The notes: generated from the letters alone by a model not told the origin. A stretch of 64,000 nt of DNA from Streptomyces sp. NRRL F-2580 (GCF_000720115.1 NZ_JOIR01000026.1:20582-84581), one strand, 5' to 3'. Positions 52,240-62,284 are shown, numbered from the stretch's first letter. Program-made: numbers and translations.

Positions 52240-52766
52240 GGGCGGCTCCGGCCGTACGGGTCTTCGTGGCGGCTGTCCTGGCAGCGGGTGCTCTCAGCGC
52301 CTGCGCCGCCGATGAGGACGGGCTCCAGTACGCGACGGACTACTCCAACCACGAACCGCTGAGCGTGGTCGGATATCCCACGTCCGACTCCCTCCAGGTC
52401 ACGCAGAAGCTGGTCTGGCGGCTTGCCGACGGCCGAGTCGATGAACTGGAGTCACTCGCTGCTGACCCCGACGACGCGAAGGCTGAGGTCGAGAAGACCG
52501 CACAGAACTGGATCCAGGCCTTCCGGAAGGGTGCCGGCGGGAAGGTGACCGCGGATTTTTACGACGAGGGGTCCGTGCGGCAGTTCGTCGTCGTGTACTT
52601 CCACGACACTGCGCAGGTGAAGGGATTCTCGGTCCGGCTCACCGGAAGCACCGGAGAGGGTGGCTGGCGCGTCGACATGCGCGAGCCCGACCCGAAGGAG
52701 GCGGCGGGGGCTCCCGAGTGGGTTCCGAAGACACCCGGAGGCCTCGGCTCGAAGACACCGCGTTGA
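52236..52766 (+). CDS. Lipoprotein coupled to the truncated amidase gene
   Basis: The 176-residue lipoprotein (lipobox LAAGALSACAAD) is a close paralog of the one at 34398-34931. It shares YATDYSNHEPLSVVGYPTSD, AQNWIQAFRKGAGGKVTADF, FHDTAQVKGF and the end KTPGGLGSKTPR. Its ATGA overlap with the amidase-coding frame is conserved as well. It seems intact while its partner gene has lost its N-terminal part, so selection may keep it even without a working amidase, as expected of an immunity gene. That is inference. Confidence 0.78.
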   Translation: MRAAPAVRVFVAAVLAAGALSACAADEDGLQYATDYSNHEPLSVVGYPTSDSLQVTQKLVWRLADGRVDELESLAADPDDAKAEVEKTAQNWIQAFRKGAGGKVTADFYDEGSVRQFVVVYFHDTAQVKGFSVRLTGSTGEGGWRVDMREPDPKEAAGAPEWVPKTPGGLGSKTPR

Positions 52767-52789
52767 GATAGCCGGAGTTCTCCTCGCGA

Positions 52790-52830
52790 GGGGCGTCGTT
52801 CCGTGGATCGTTTCCACGGGGCGGCGCCCC
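52790..52830 (+). terminator. Hairpin terminator after the second lipoprotein gene
   Basis: GGGGCG (52790-52795) pairs with CGCCCC (52825-52830), and CCGTGG (52801-52806) pairs with CCACGG (52814-52819), giving a two-part stem 23 bp past the stop. It ends the amidase-lipoprotein transcript before the RHS gene. Confidence 0.65.
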
Positions 52831-52950
52831 TTCCCGTTGGCGAGAACAGGCTGGTCAGAGCGGGTACCGGTGCAGCCGACATGAGTGAGAGGCCGTTCTG
52901 CTCACCTTTCTGTAACGCTTGATCAGATCCCGGTGCATCATGGGCTGTTC

Positions 52951-52969
52951 TGTCCGTTTTGGAATTCGA
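52951..52969 (+). promoter_or_regulatory. Motif shared upstream of both DNRLRE giants (RHS copy)
   Basis: TGTCCGTTTTGGAATTCGA lies 73 bp before the RHS gene start and matches the element before the 1352-residue protein gene at 15 of 19 bases and at the same distance. It may be part of a shared promoter. Confidence 0.55.
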
Positions 52970-53042
52970 GACTCCAGTTAGGTTCTGATCCGCACCGGCC
53001 ACTTTCGGCCATGTGTCTCGTGGTTCTCTCTCTGGAGAAGCA

Positions 53043-56000
53043 GTGAAATTCAGTAGTAGACCGGGCACCCGCTGGTGGGGTGGCCGGGCATTGACAGGTG
53101 GTCCCGCGCGGCTGGGTGCCACTGCGGCGACAATGGCCCTGGTGGTGGCGGCCTCGGCGCTTCAGGGCTCCGGGACGGCCTTCGCCGCGGGGGCCCCGCA
53201 GGTGCCCGTCGGGCAGCCGGGGACGGCCGCGGCGACCGCCGCCGCTGACATACCCTCGGCCCGCGTGGCCGCACGCCTTTCGGGCCAACGGGTCGAAGCG
53301 CTGTCGGAGCGTTCGGAAACGTCGACGACGTGGGTCAACAAGGACGGCTCGCTGACCTCGGAGGTCGCGGCCGGCCCGATCCGCCTCAAGGACGCGGCGG
53401 GCCAATGGCGTGATGTGGACGTCGACCTCACCACGGCGCCCGACGGCTCCGTGACGTCGAAGGCGCACCCGCAGGGGCTGCGGCTCTCCGGGAAGAAGGG
53501 GTCGAAGGCCCAGTCGCTCGACGCCGCCCAGTCCATGCCGGGCACCGACCTGGTGACGCTGGGCCAGGGAGACGAGGCGATCACCCTGCAGTGGCGCGGT
53601 GGACTGCCCGCCCCGGTGCTGGACGGCACCCGCGCGACCTACCGGGACGCGGTGCCGGGTGCGGACGTGGTGGTCGAGGCGACGCGTACCGGCTTCGAGC
53701 AGTTCGTCGAGGTCAAGACGAAGCCCGCGGCCGGCTTCTCCTACACTCTGCCACTGAGGTCCAAGGGCCTCAAGGTCGAGCAGCAGCCCGACGGCAGCGT
53801 GCTCTTCACCGACAAGAAGTCGAAGAAGACCGCGACGATGCCCGCCCCCGTCATGTGGGACTCGGCGGTCGACGCGGCCTCGGGAGAGCACACCCGCCGC
53901 GCGAAGGTCGGCCTCAAGGTCGTCAAGAACAAGGACGGCGCGGACCTCGTCGTCACCCCCGACGCGGGCTTCCTCGCCGATCCGGCCACCAAGTACCCCG
54001 TGACGGTCGATCCTTCGACGTCCTCGCTGGGCAACCTGTTCGACACCTATGTCCAGCAGGGCGAGACGGTCGACTGGTCGGGCGACACCGAGCTGGACCT
54101 CGGCAACCCGGGCACCAAGAACGCCGACGGCACCTTCCGTACGGCCCGTTCCTTCATCACCTGGAACACCGCACCGGTCGCGGACGCGCTGATCTCCGAC
54201 GCCAAGCTGTCGCTGTGGAACTTCCACTCCGGGAACACCGACTGCTCGGCCCAGCCCTGGGAGGTGTGGACCTCCAACGGGCCCACCACGGCCTCCCGCT
54301 GGACCAACCAGCCGGCCATGGTCACCAAGATGGCCACCTCCACCGAGACCAAGGGAAACCCGGGCTGTGCCTCCCAGCCCGACGGCTGGGTCACCGCGGA
54401 CGTCAAGAACCTGGTCCAGCACTGGGCCAACAACAAGTGGACGTTCTCCAGCATGGGCCTGCGCGCCACGGACGAGAACAACACCAAGCAGTGGAAGCGC
54501 GTCAACTCCGCCAACGCCTCCGCCAACGTCCCGAAGCTGACCGTCACCTACAACTACCGGCCGCGTATCGGCACGAACCAGGAGGCGGGACCGCCGTTCT
54601 TCTCCTACGGCGGCGCCTACACCGTCAACACGGTGACGCCGGTCCTGCGTGACACCTTCGTCGACGCAAACGGGGACAAGGTCAACGGCACCTTCCAGAT
54701 CTTCGACGCGGCCACCGACACCCAGGTCGGCAACGTGATCGTCTCCCCGTTCGTCCCGTCCGGCCAGGTCGCCTCGGTGACCGTCCCGGCCGGCATGCTG
54801 ACCAACGGCAAGACGTACAAATTCCGCACCTCCCCCTACGACGGCGCTCACTACAACCTGGGCTGGTCGGCCTGGAAGACCTTCACGGTCGACACCACGG
54901 TCCCGCAGCCCCCGGCCCGCGTGGTCTCCACGGACTACCCGACGAACGGCTGGGTCAAGGGAGCCGGACAGGCCGGCACCTTCACCGTCACACCGCCGTC
55001 GGGCTCCGACCACCAGTGGATGGAGTGGTCCCTGGACGGCGTGACGTGGACGAAGGCCGCGACCAACGGCGGCTCCGCCGACGTAGCCCTGTCCGTCATC
55101 CCGCCCAACAACGGCACGCACGCCATCGAGGTGCGCTCCGTGGACAAGGCCGACAACAAGTCGCCGGCCATCGAGTACACCTTCCACGCCGGTCCGGGCG
55201 GGTTCCTGCAGCCCGCGGACGACGAGAGCACCGCGCGCCGCATCACCCTCGCTGCCGAGGGCGACGCCGCCCGCTACGACAAGGTCTCCTTCTCCTGGCG
55301 CCGTTCCGAGGCCGATGCCTGGACGCAGATCCCCGTCGCCCACGTCACGTCGGGCGGAGCACCGCTGGCCGCATGGCCCGTACCGCTGACGGGAGGCAAG
55401 AACGAGCCCCTCGTATGGGAGGCCACGAGCACGGTCGACCCCGACGGCAGTATCCAGATCAAGGCGGACTACACCGGTCCCGCCTCCGCATCCGGCAGCA
55501 CCGCGCCCCTCTCCGTCAGCGTCGACCGTGACGGCGAAGGAGCCGCGGCGACCCCGGTCGGCCCCGGTTCGCTGAACCTCCTCACCGGGGACCACCGCCT
55601 GTCCCAGACGGACGCCGCGTACTTCGGCATCACCGTCGGCCGCACCTCCTCCTCGCGCAACCCGCAGGCGGGAGGACAGGCCGGCCAGGCGCCCGTCTTC
55701 GGCAACGAGTGGATCTCCGGCATCCAGGCGGATGCGGCCGCCTCCGCGTTCAGCCACGTCCGGCGGATCTCGGACACCGCCGTCGCGGCGGTCGGCTCCG
55801 ACGGCGGCGAAACCCACTTCACCGCCAACGCGGCACGCAACGGATGGATAGCCCAGGCCGGAGCCCAGCAGCTCAGCCTCCAGGGATCGGTCACCACCGA
55901 CTTCACGCTGTCGGAGCCCGACGGCACCATCACGAAGTTCACCAAGCCCACCCCCGCTTCACCGACCTGGCAGGTCTCCAGCACCCAGATCGAGGGGATC

Positions 56001-59000
56001 TCGGACTCGACCACCATGGTCGTCTCCGAGACGATCACCGTCGGCACGGACCAGCTCGCCCGGCCGGCGAAGATCATCGCACCGACCTCGGCGGTCACCG
56101 CGAGCACCTGCAACGCCACCCCCTCCACCAAGGGCTGCCGCGTCGTCGAGTTCGTCTACGCCACGAGCACCACGGCGACCACGCTGGCCCTCGGTGACTT
56201 CACCGGCCGGGTCAAGGAGCTCCGACTCTGGTCGACCGTCCCGGGTGCGGCGAGCGCCGCCGCCAAGACCGTCGCGACCTACCGGTACGACAACGGCGGC
56301 CGTCTGCGCCAGGAATGGAACCCGAACCTGCCGGAGACCGCCAAGACGCAGTACGCCTACGACTCGGCCGGCCGCGTCACCTCACTCACGCCGGGCTCCG
56401 ACCTGCCCTGGACCCTCACCTACGGCAAGGCCGGCACAGGGAGCGCGGCCAGCGACGGCATGCTCCTCAAGGCGTCCCGATCCGCCCTGAAGCAGGGCAC
56501 CGCGGACGTGCAGGAGGGCACGGCGACCACCTCGGTCGTCTACGAGGTGCCCCTCACGGGCGGCTCCGCACCCCACAAGATGGGCGCGAACGACGTCAAG
56601 GCATGGGGCCAGTCCGAGGGGCCGACCGACGCGACCGCGGTCTTCCAGGCCGACGCCGTCCCGGCCTCACACGTGGGCACCGGCCTCGGCGCCGGCGACT
56701 ACGGCCGCGCCACCGTCCACTACCTGGACGCATCGGCCCGCAAGGTGAACACCGCCCAGCCGGGCGGCCACATCGAATCCACCGAGTTCGACCGGTTCGG
56801 CAACACCGTGCGCGAGCTGTCCGCGGGCAACCGCGCCATCGCGCTCGGCATCGGATCCCAGGCCGCCGCCGTCCACGCCGACCTCGGCATCGGATCGCTG
56901 CCCACCGCGGAGCGCGCCGAACTGCTCTCCACCCGCACGGTCCGCAACAGCACCGGAACCCGTGAATTGGCCGGCTTCGGACCGCTGCACAGAGCAACCC
57001 TCGCGCAGGACCTGAAGAGCGGCGCCACCACGCTGGTCGCGGCGGGCACATCAGTCATCGCCCGCGCCTGGACCGTGTCCGAATACGACGAGGGACGCCC
57101 CACCGACGGGTCCGCGGTCGTCTCAGACCGGATCACCCGGCGCACGGTCGGCGCTCAGGTGCGTGAACACCCGTCGGTGCACGCCGACACGCGCGTCTCC
57201 CGGACCGTCTACGACTGGACTCGCGGTCTGGCCGTCCAGGAGATCCAGGACCCCTCTGGCCTCGCGATCACCACGACCACCGAATACGACGCGCAGGGAC
57301 GGGTGACCAAGAAGATCGCTCCCGGTGGCACCGGGAACGACGCGGCCACCACAGTGACCACCTACTGGTCCGCCTCTGGCGCCGGCTCCTGTCAGGGCCG
57401 TCCCGAGTGGGCTGACCTGGTGTGCTCTACCGGCCCCGGCGGCGCCATCACCGGTGGTGGTTCCAACCCCACCGCGCGGGCTACCCGTACGAGCGAGTAC
57501 AACTGGTGGGGCAACACGGCCAAGATCACGGAAAGTGCGAACGGCGCCACGCGCACCATCACCACCGCGCACGACGCCGCCGGCAGGCCCACCACGGTGA
57601 CGGTCACCGGAAACGGCGGTCAGGCCGTTCCCGACGTGACCACCGAGTACGACGCCGTGTCCGGCCGTGCAACCAGGACCACGTCGCCCACCGGCGGCAC
57701 CGTCACCAAGGCGTACGACAAGCTGGGCCGCCAGATCTCGTACGCGGACGCCGACGGCGGCACCACAAGCGTCTCCTACGACGTCCTCGGCCGTCCCATC
57801 CAGGTCTCCGACAGCGTTCCCAGTACGCGGACCTTCACCTACGACCACGCCGCCGAGCCGCGCGGCCTGGCCACCAAGGTCGTCGACTCCGTGGCGGGCG
57901 TCTTCACGGCGACCTACACCCCCGACGGCAGCGTGGACGGCGAGACGCTGCCCGGCGGCTACCAGGTGAAGACCGTGGAGGACCCCTCGGGCGGCCGCAC
58001 ACAGCGGACGTACACCCGCGACAGTGATGGTGAGATCGTCTACTCCGACACCGTGACCAACACCGTGCACGGACAGGCTGCCACCCGCTCTGGCTGGTCC
58101 GAGCAGGAGTACGGTTACGACGCGGTCGGGCGGCTCACCGCCGTGGCGGACACCGCCGAGACCGTCTGCACGACGCGGTTGTACACCTTCGACGCGCGCA
58201 GCAACCGCACGGCACTGGCCACCGCCTCCGCCCCGCCGGGCGCAGCCTGCCCGACATCGGGCGGGACCGTGCAGAGCCAGTCGTACGACACCGCGGACCG
58301 TCTTGTATCCGGCGGCCGCACCTACGACGCCTTCGGCCGCATCACCACGCAGCCCGGCGGCACGGGCGTCGAATACCACGCCAACGACCTGGTCTACCGC
58401 GAGACCGTGCCGGGCAAGCGCCAGACCTGGCAGCTGGACGCCGCGCACCGCTTCCGGTCCTGGACCGTCGAGTCGGGCAGCGGGTCGACCTGGGTGCAGA
58501 ACTCCGCCCGCGTCAACCACTACGCCGGCGACTCCGACAGCCCGAGCTGGATCGTCGAGGACGCGGCCACGGGCCAGGTGACCCGCAACGTGGACTCGCT
58601 CGGCGGCGGCCTCGCGGCGACCACCGGCAAGACCGGTCAGGTCGTGCTCCAGCTGTCCTCGCTCCACGGGGACGTGGCGCTCCAGCTCCCGCTGGACGCC
58701 GCGGTCGCCCCGGTGGTCCTCGACACGGACGAGTACGGGCAGCGCCGGGCCGGGATCCCGGCCGCCCGCTACGGCTGGGTGGGCACCGACCAGCGCTCGG
58801 CGGAGACGCAGTCCGGCCTGGTCCTGATGGGGGCGCGGCTCTATGATCCGGTCACCGGACGGTTCACCTCGGTCGACCCGGTCGAAGGCGGCAACGCCAA
58901 TGCCTACGACTACTGCTCCGGCGATCCGGTCGGCTGCAAGGACGTCAGCGGGAACTTCGGCATCAACGACATCTGGCACGAGGGCAAGGCGTGTGCCAGG

Positions 59001-59369
59001 TACTGGTGGGCCTGCTGGGGTGTTGCGGACGTGAGCTGGTGGGCGTCCCAGACGGCCAAGCGCGCCTACAAGGACTCCAACAAGCAGAACGCCTACCGGC
59101 ACTGCATCTGGCAGGCGATGCTGGTGTGGGACCTCGGCTACACGATCGCCAAGGCGTTCGGCGACGCCCACGAGGTCAAGCACCGGTACACCAAGAACAA
59201 GTATGACCGAGCCGACTCCATGGCGGACTTCCACAACAACAGGGTGGGACGCAGCATCGGTTCGCAGATCACGGCGTGGACGCGCTGGGGTGCCCAGAGT
59301 GCCGCCTGCAGCCGCTGCCAGCGGGCATGGAACACGGGGAGGATGGCCAACCGCGGCGACTACATGTGA
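53043..59369 (+). CDS. Giant secreted DNRLRE-RHS protein with a DUF6973-like C-terminal tip
   Basis: The 2108-residue protein has a signal peptide ending near AFA-AGAP (about 48). The N-terminal region is shared with the 1352-residue protein (RVEALSERSETSTTWVN), followed by a DNRLRE module at about 320-500 and beta-rich modules at 500-830. RHS/YD repeats run from about 1080 to 1900 (for example YDSAGRVTSLTPGS, YDAVGRLTAVADT), then the RHS core MGARLYDPVTGRFTSVDPVE near 1937. The last about 138 residues (from about 1971) are unlike the rest. NAYRHCIWQAMLVWDLG, GDAHEVKHRYT and DFHNNRVGRSIG give a His/Asp/Asn pattern as in DUF6973, a domain found at the tips of polymorphic toxins. GGAG lies before the GTG at 53043. 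A small membrane protein gene follows. Confidence 0.85.
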   Translation: MKFSSRPGTRWWGGRALTGGPARLGATAATMALVVAASALQGSGTAFAAGAPQVPVGQPGTAAATAAADIPSARVAARLSGQRVEALSERSETSTTWVNKDGSLTSEVAAGPIRLKDAAGQWRDVDVDLTTAPDGSVTSKAHPQGLRLSGKKGSKAQSLDAAQSMPGTDLVTLGQGDEAITLQWRGGLPAPVLDGTRATYRDAVPGADVVVEATRTGFEQFVEVKTKPAAGFSYTLPLRSKGLKVEQQPDGSVLFTDKKSKKTATMPAPVMWDSAVDAASGEHTRRAKVGLKVVKNKDGADLVVTPDAGFLADPATKYPVTVDPSTSSLGNLFDTYVQQGETVDWSGDTELDLGNPGTKNADGTFRTARSFITWNTAPVADALISDAKLSLWNFHSGNTDCSAQPWEVWTSNGPTTASRWTNQPAMVTKMATSTETKGNPGCASQPDGWVTADVKNLVQHWANNKWTFSSMGLRATDENNTKQWKRVNSANASANVPKLTVTYNYRPRIGTNQEAGPPFFSYGGAYTVNTVTPVLRDTFVDANGDKVNGTFQIFDAATDTQVGNVIVSPFVPSGQVASVTVPAGMLTNGKTYKFRTSPYDGAHYNLGWSAWKTFTVDTTVPQPPARVVSTDYPTNGWVKGAGQAGTFTVTPPSGSDHQWMEWSLDGVTWTKAATNGGSADVALSVIPPNNGTHAIEVRSVDKADNKSPAIEYTFHAGPGGFLQPADDESTARRITLAAEGDAARYDKVSFSWRRSEADAWTQIPVAHVTSGGAPLAAWPVPLTGGKNEPLVWEATSTVDPDGSIQIKADYTGPASASGSTAPLSVSVDRDGEGAAATPVGPGSLNLLTGDHRLSQTDAAYFGITVGRTSSSRNPQAGGQAGQAPVFGNEWISGIQADAAASAFSHVRRISDTAVAAVGSDGGETHFTANAARNGWIAQAGAQQLSLQGSVTTDFTLSEPDGTITKFTKPTPASPTWQVSSTQIEGISDSTTMVVSETITVGTDQLARPAKIIAPTSAVTASTCNATPSTKGCRVVEFVYATSTTATTLALGDFTGRVKELRLWSTVPGAASAAAKTVATYRYDNGGRLRQEWNPNLPETAKTQYAYDSAGRVTSLTPGSDLPWTLTYGKAGTGSAASDGMLLKASRSALKQGTADVQEGTATTSVVYEVPLTGGSAPHKMGANDVKAWGQSEGPTDATAVFQADAVPASHVGTGLGAGDYGRATVHYLDASARKVNTAQPGGHIESTEFDRFGNTVRELSAGNRAIALGIGSQAAAVHADLGIGSLPTAERAELLSTRTVRNSTGTRELAGFGPLHRATLAQDLKSGATTLVAAGTSVIARAWTVSEYDEGRPTDGSAVVSDRITRRTVGAQVREHPSVHADTRVSRTVYDWTRGLAVQEIQDPSGLAITTTTEYDAQGRVTKKIAPGGTGNDAATTVTTYWSASGAGSCQGRPEWADLVCSTGPGGAITGGGSNPTARATRTSEYNWWGNTAKITESANGATRTITTAHDAAGRPTTVTVTGNGGQAVPDVTTEYDAVSGRATRTTSPTGGTVTKAYDKLGRQISYADADGGTTSVSYDVLGRPIQVSDSVPSTRTFTYDHAAEPRGLATKVVDSVAGVFTATYTPDGSVDGETLPGGYQVKTVEDPSGGRTQRTYTRDSDGEIVYSDTVTNTVHGQAATRSGWSEQEYGYDAVGRLTAVADTAETVCTTRLYTFDARSNRTALATASAPPGAACPTSGGTVQSQSYDTADRLVSGGRTYDAFGRITTQPGGTGVEYHANDLVYRETVPGKRQTWQLDAAHRFRSWTVESGSGSTWVQNSARVNHYAGDSDSPSWIVEDAATGQVTRNVDSLGGGLAATTGKTGQVVLQLSSLHGDVALQLPLDAAVAPVVLDTDEYGQRRAGIPAARYGWVGTDQRSAETQSGLVLMGARLYDPVTGRFTSVDPVEGGNANAYDYCSGDPVGCKDVSGNFGINDIWHEGKACARYWWACWGVADVSWWASQTAKRAYKDSNKQNAYRHCIWQAMLVWDLGYTIAKAFGDAHEVKHRYTKNKYDRADSMADFHNNRVGRSIGSQITAWTRWGAQSAACSRCQRAWNTGRMANRGDYM

Positions 59370-59411
59370 CCGACCGCGGGGCGCCCCCCCCTCATCCTCA
59401 CGGAGAAACGC

Positions 59412-59780
59412 ATGCCGGTGAACCAGATGCCGCGCCCGTCCCGTCGACTGCCCGTCGGCTGGGCCATCACCCTTGCCTTCGATTTCCTGGCCACGATCCT
59501 GGCATCCCTCGTGCTGTGTGCCGTAGGCATGCTGCTGCCCGGGATCACGGAGGACTACGGACCCACCACCGAGCCCACCTCACCCAGGGCCCTGGCCTTC
59601 TTCCTGACCGCCCTCCTGCTGGTCTTGTCACTGCTTGGGACGGCGGTCCTCCTCTCGCGGGCCGGGACCGAGCGCCTGCGCGCCCTCGCCCTGTGGCTCT
59701 CGGTCGTTCGTCTCGCGCTTGTCGTGCTCCCGGCCGCCGCCTTCGTCGTGTACGGCATCATCACCATCGAGCTCGCCTGA
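59412..59780 (+). CDS. Small membrane protein, candidate immunity partner of the RHS protein
   Basis: The 122-residue protein has three predicted spans (ITLAFDFLATILASLVLCAVGML, ALAFFLTALLLVLSLLGTAVLL and ALALWLSVVRLALVVLPAAAFVVYG) separated by short charged loops. GGAGAAA precedes the ATG, 42 bp after the RHS stop, with the same direction and no terminator between. Genes in this place after RHS toxins often encode immunity proteins, and a membrane protein would fit a tip acting at the membrane or in the envelope. No family is recognised, so the role is inference. Confidence 0.6.
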   Translation: MPVNQMPRPSRRLPVGWAITLAFDFLATILASLVLCAVGMLLPGITEDYGPTTEPTSPRALAFFLTALLLVLSLLGTAVLLSRAGTERLRALALWLSVVRLALVVLPAAAFVVYGIITIELA

Positions 59781-59799
59781 CGCGACCTCGGTACTACAC

Positions 59800-60310
59800 C
59801 GCCGGTGCCAGGTAGCGGGCGCCGGCGCGGTGTCGCCGTAGCCGTCGCCGTGGCTGCGGCCATGAAGGAGGCTCCGTCGTAGGTGATGTAGCCGCGGGCG
59901 CCGCCGTTGGGGGTCTTGTCGGCGACGAGGATCAGCCCGGTGCCGGTGATGGTGATGGTGGTGACCAGCCACCCGCCCGGACGCAGCGCCTCCAGCCACG
60001 CGGCAGGCACGGGACGGACCGACACGGTGGAGACGATGCGGTCGTACCGGCCGGGCAGGGGCGCCTTCGTGAGTTCGTGGACGGCGGTGTGCGGGCGCAG
60101 GCCGGTGGCGTCCAGCCGTGTGGCCGCGGCCTGTACCAGATACGGGTCGACGTCCACACGCGTCACCAGCTCCGAGCCGAGCCGGTCGCAGGCCGGGGCG
60201 GTGCCGTATCCGCTTCCGGTCGTCACCAGCGTGCTGCAGCCGTCGGCGAGCACCGCGTGCCGGTACACGGTGATCACCAGTTCCGGCAGGGTAGCGGACG
60301 ACGTCGGACT
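59800..60310 (-). pseudogene. Methyltransferase remnant (protein-L-isoaspartate/FxLD type), both ends lost
   Basis: The minus strand reads SATLPELVITVYRHAVLADG, STLVTTGSGYGTAPACDRLG, VTRVDVDPYLVQAAATRLD, PGRYDRIVSTVSVRPVPAAW and LRPGGWLVTTI. Here TGSGYGTA is the SAM-binding loop and VDVDPYLV the acidic motif. The N-terminal part and the end are missing, and after KTPNGGARGYITYDGASFMA the frame runs into unrelated DNA. It resembles the methyltransferases that accompany small peptide clusters in Streptomyces. Confidence 0.7.
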
Positions 60311-60472
60311 GCCGGGGCCGCGGCCGCGCCCGGGTCCGCGTGATCGGCGTGCAGAGCCCCGCCCCGCCCGCCGACGTGGTGCCGTCCCCCTCGTCGAGGG
60401 CGGGGCGCGCAGGGCGCTCCCCAGACTTCAGCTCCGTCCGCCCTTGTCACCGGTGCGTCGTAAGGTGCGGGC

Positions 60473-61063
60473 ATGGCCCGTTCATGGACGCGACTGCACG
60501 AGCACCTCGGTGCCCAGCCCGGCTCGCTGACCTCGTGTCCGTCGCCGCCCCGAGCGCCCGCTGTCGCGCATCGCACCGCCCCTTGCCCGGGGAAGCGCGG
60601 CCATCCTCTGCGAGACCGCCCGCACCCGCTCCAAGCGTCTGGCCGGCAGCCCTCTGGCCGCCGGGCCGCTGACCGGCCTCGAACTCGTCCGGCCGCGGCC
60701 CGGATTGCGGCGGTGGGTCTTCAGCACCCTGCCGCTGCCCATGGGCCGGGGCAGGGGCATCTACGCCGAGCTGCACCATGACGGCAGCACCGTCCTCGCC
60801 TTCGGCCTGTCCTGGAATGCGATGCGATGCTCCGGCCGGGCGGACGCGTCGGCTCCCGGCATCCTGGTCGATGCGGACGTCACCGGAGCCGCGTGCCGTG
60901 ACGTGCTCACGCTCGCCCAGGAGGTCGCCCGCCACCTGCGCGTGAACAGCACGTGTCCACGTCACCCCGGCCATCGTCACCGCCGAACCGACGCCTCTGA
61001 CACCGATCGTCACGGAGCACGGCACTTTCACGAGCGTCCCCGACCAGGCCCGCCGGCCGTGAC
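60473..61063 (+). pseudogene. Unknown gene broken by several frameshifts
   Basis: Three frames line up in order: MARSWTRLHEHLGAQPGSLT, then ILCETARTRSKRLAGSPLAA with RWVFSTLPLPMGRGRGIYAE and CRDVLTLAQEVARHLRVNS, and finally RVHVTPAIVTAEPTPLTPIV ending at 61063. Each piece has coding bias but none is long enough alone. No family could be named with confidence. Confidence 0.5.
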
Positions 61064-61680
61064 GGACCGCTCTCCGTCGCCCCGGGGGTCATCGGGGTGG
61101 ACGAGGAGCGACTCGACTGCTGCCCAGCCGCCGGCGACGGCGGGCTCGAGGGCGCCGCGGTTGCTGACGGCGGCGAGTTCGAGGGCTTCGTCGATGCGCT
61201 CCGACTGTCGACCTTGTAGAGGTGGCCCTCGTAGACGAGGGAGAGGACGTCGACGCCGCGGGCCGGGGGTTCAAGCGGTACCGTGTCGTACACGGCGACC
61301 CAGATGAACGGCAGCGGCAGCACGCCTCCGCGGCGGCCGCGCAGGAACTCCGAGCGGGCGGTCATGCGGTCCAGGAGCTGGCGGGTCTGGTCGGCCGCGC
61401 CGAGGGGATCGAGCGCCTGGAGCTTGGTCTTGCCGGTGAGGACGGCGACGACCAGGCCGCGGGGGTGCAGGGTGACGTCGCCGTTGAGGAGTCCGGCCGG
61501 GTCCTGGCTGCGGCTGGCGTAGTGGAAGCCGGTCAGGACGAAGGCCTTCTCCCGGTCGCCAGCCAGGGTGTCGGGGCAGGCGCGGGAGATGGTGCGCAGT
61601 CCGTCTGGCTTTGTCGGCGAGTTCCGAGAACGCGTTGTCGCTCAGCGACAAGAACGCCTCGCTCCGCAGAAAACTGATGT
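61028..61680 (-). pseudogene. Unknown conserved-looking gene broken by two frameshifts
   Basis: The minus strand reads LSDNAFSELADKA, then in the next frame ISRACPDTLAGDREKAFVLT, GLLNGDVTLHPRGLVVAVLT, RQLLDRMTARSEFLRGRRGG, LPLPFIWVAVYDTVPLEPPA and LSLVYEGHLYKVD. After a second shift near 61205 it reads SERIDEALELAAVSNRGALE and VAGGWAAVESLLVHP. It ends at 61028, overlapping the convergent remnant. About 215 residues of one protein can be pieced together, but I do not recognise the family. Confidence 0.5.
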
Positions 61681-61759
61681 CGCGAGTTCCGGAAGTGCAG
61701 CGGTGCTTGCTTCGCCGCGAGCCTTGTGCGTCGCATGTGACGGGCCTGCCAGCCAGCCG

Positions 61760-62206
61760 TCAGGGGCGGCATGTCTCGCAGGCATGGCTGCCGATCGCTG
61801 CCGCCAGGTCACGGGCCGCTGCTCGCACCGCAGGATCCTCGTCGCTGATCAGTGTGTCCACCGCGGTCCTGCCGCTGTGTACGGCTTGGTGGGCTGCATG
61901 CTGCACGTCGAGCTGCGGAGGATTGCCGTGGTCGAGGATCGCCTGCAGCAGTTTGATCACGCCGGGCCTGCTGGTGACGCTGTCCGTCGCTGCGAGGTCC
62001 CACAGAAACGGAACCGCTGCGACAGTCGCATCGAAGACGGCCAGCTCACCGAGCCACAGCGCGAGATCATTCAATGCATCGGCACTCGCCCTGGTAGCAA
62101 CCCAGGCCACCCGCGACAGTCGGCCTGGAACGTCTTGTGCGGATCCGTAAGCATGCGTCAGCTCGTGCCACCGAACGCGGCTCATGCCCTTGAGGATCGC
62201 CCCCAT
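61760..62206 (-). CDS. Helical-repeat (HEAT-like) hypothetical protein
   Basis: The 148-residue protein is all-helical with repeated amphipathic helices: SRVAWVATRASADALNDLAL, FDATVAAVPFLWDLAATDSV, GVIKLLQAILDHGNPPQLDV and DPAVRAAARDLAAAIGSHAC. This suggests HEAT-type repeats used for protein binding. ATGs at 62206 (GGGGG nearby) and 62185 are possible starts. The inverted repeat at 62285-62307 lies upstream. Function unknown. Confidence 0.5.
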   Translation of the reverse strand: MGAILKGMSRVRWHELTHAYGSAQDVPGRLSRVAWVATRASADALNDLALWLGELAVFDATVAAVPFLWDLAATDSVTSRPGVIKLLQAILDHGNPPQLDVQHAAHQAVHSGRTAVDTLISDEDPAVRAAARDLAAAIGSHACETCRP

Positions 62207-62284
62207 CAAGCCCCCAGTCCTGCTGCCCGCCGCTCGCCCTTCCCGGGCGGGCCTCATCAACCCACAAGACCGCACTGCCGCGAG

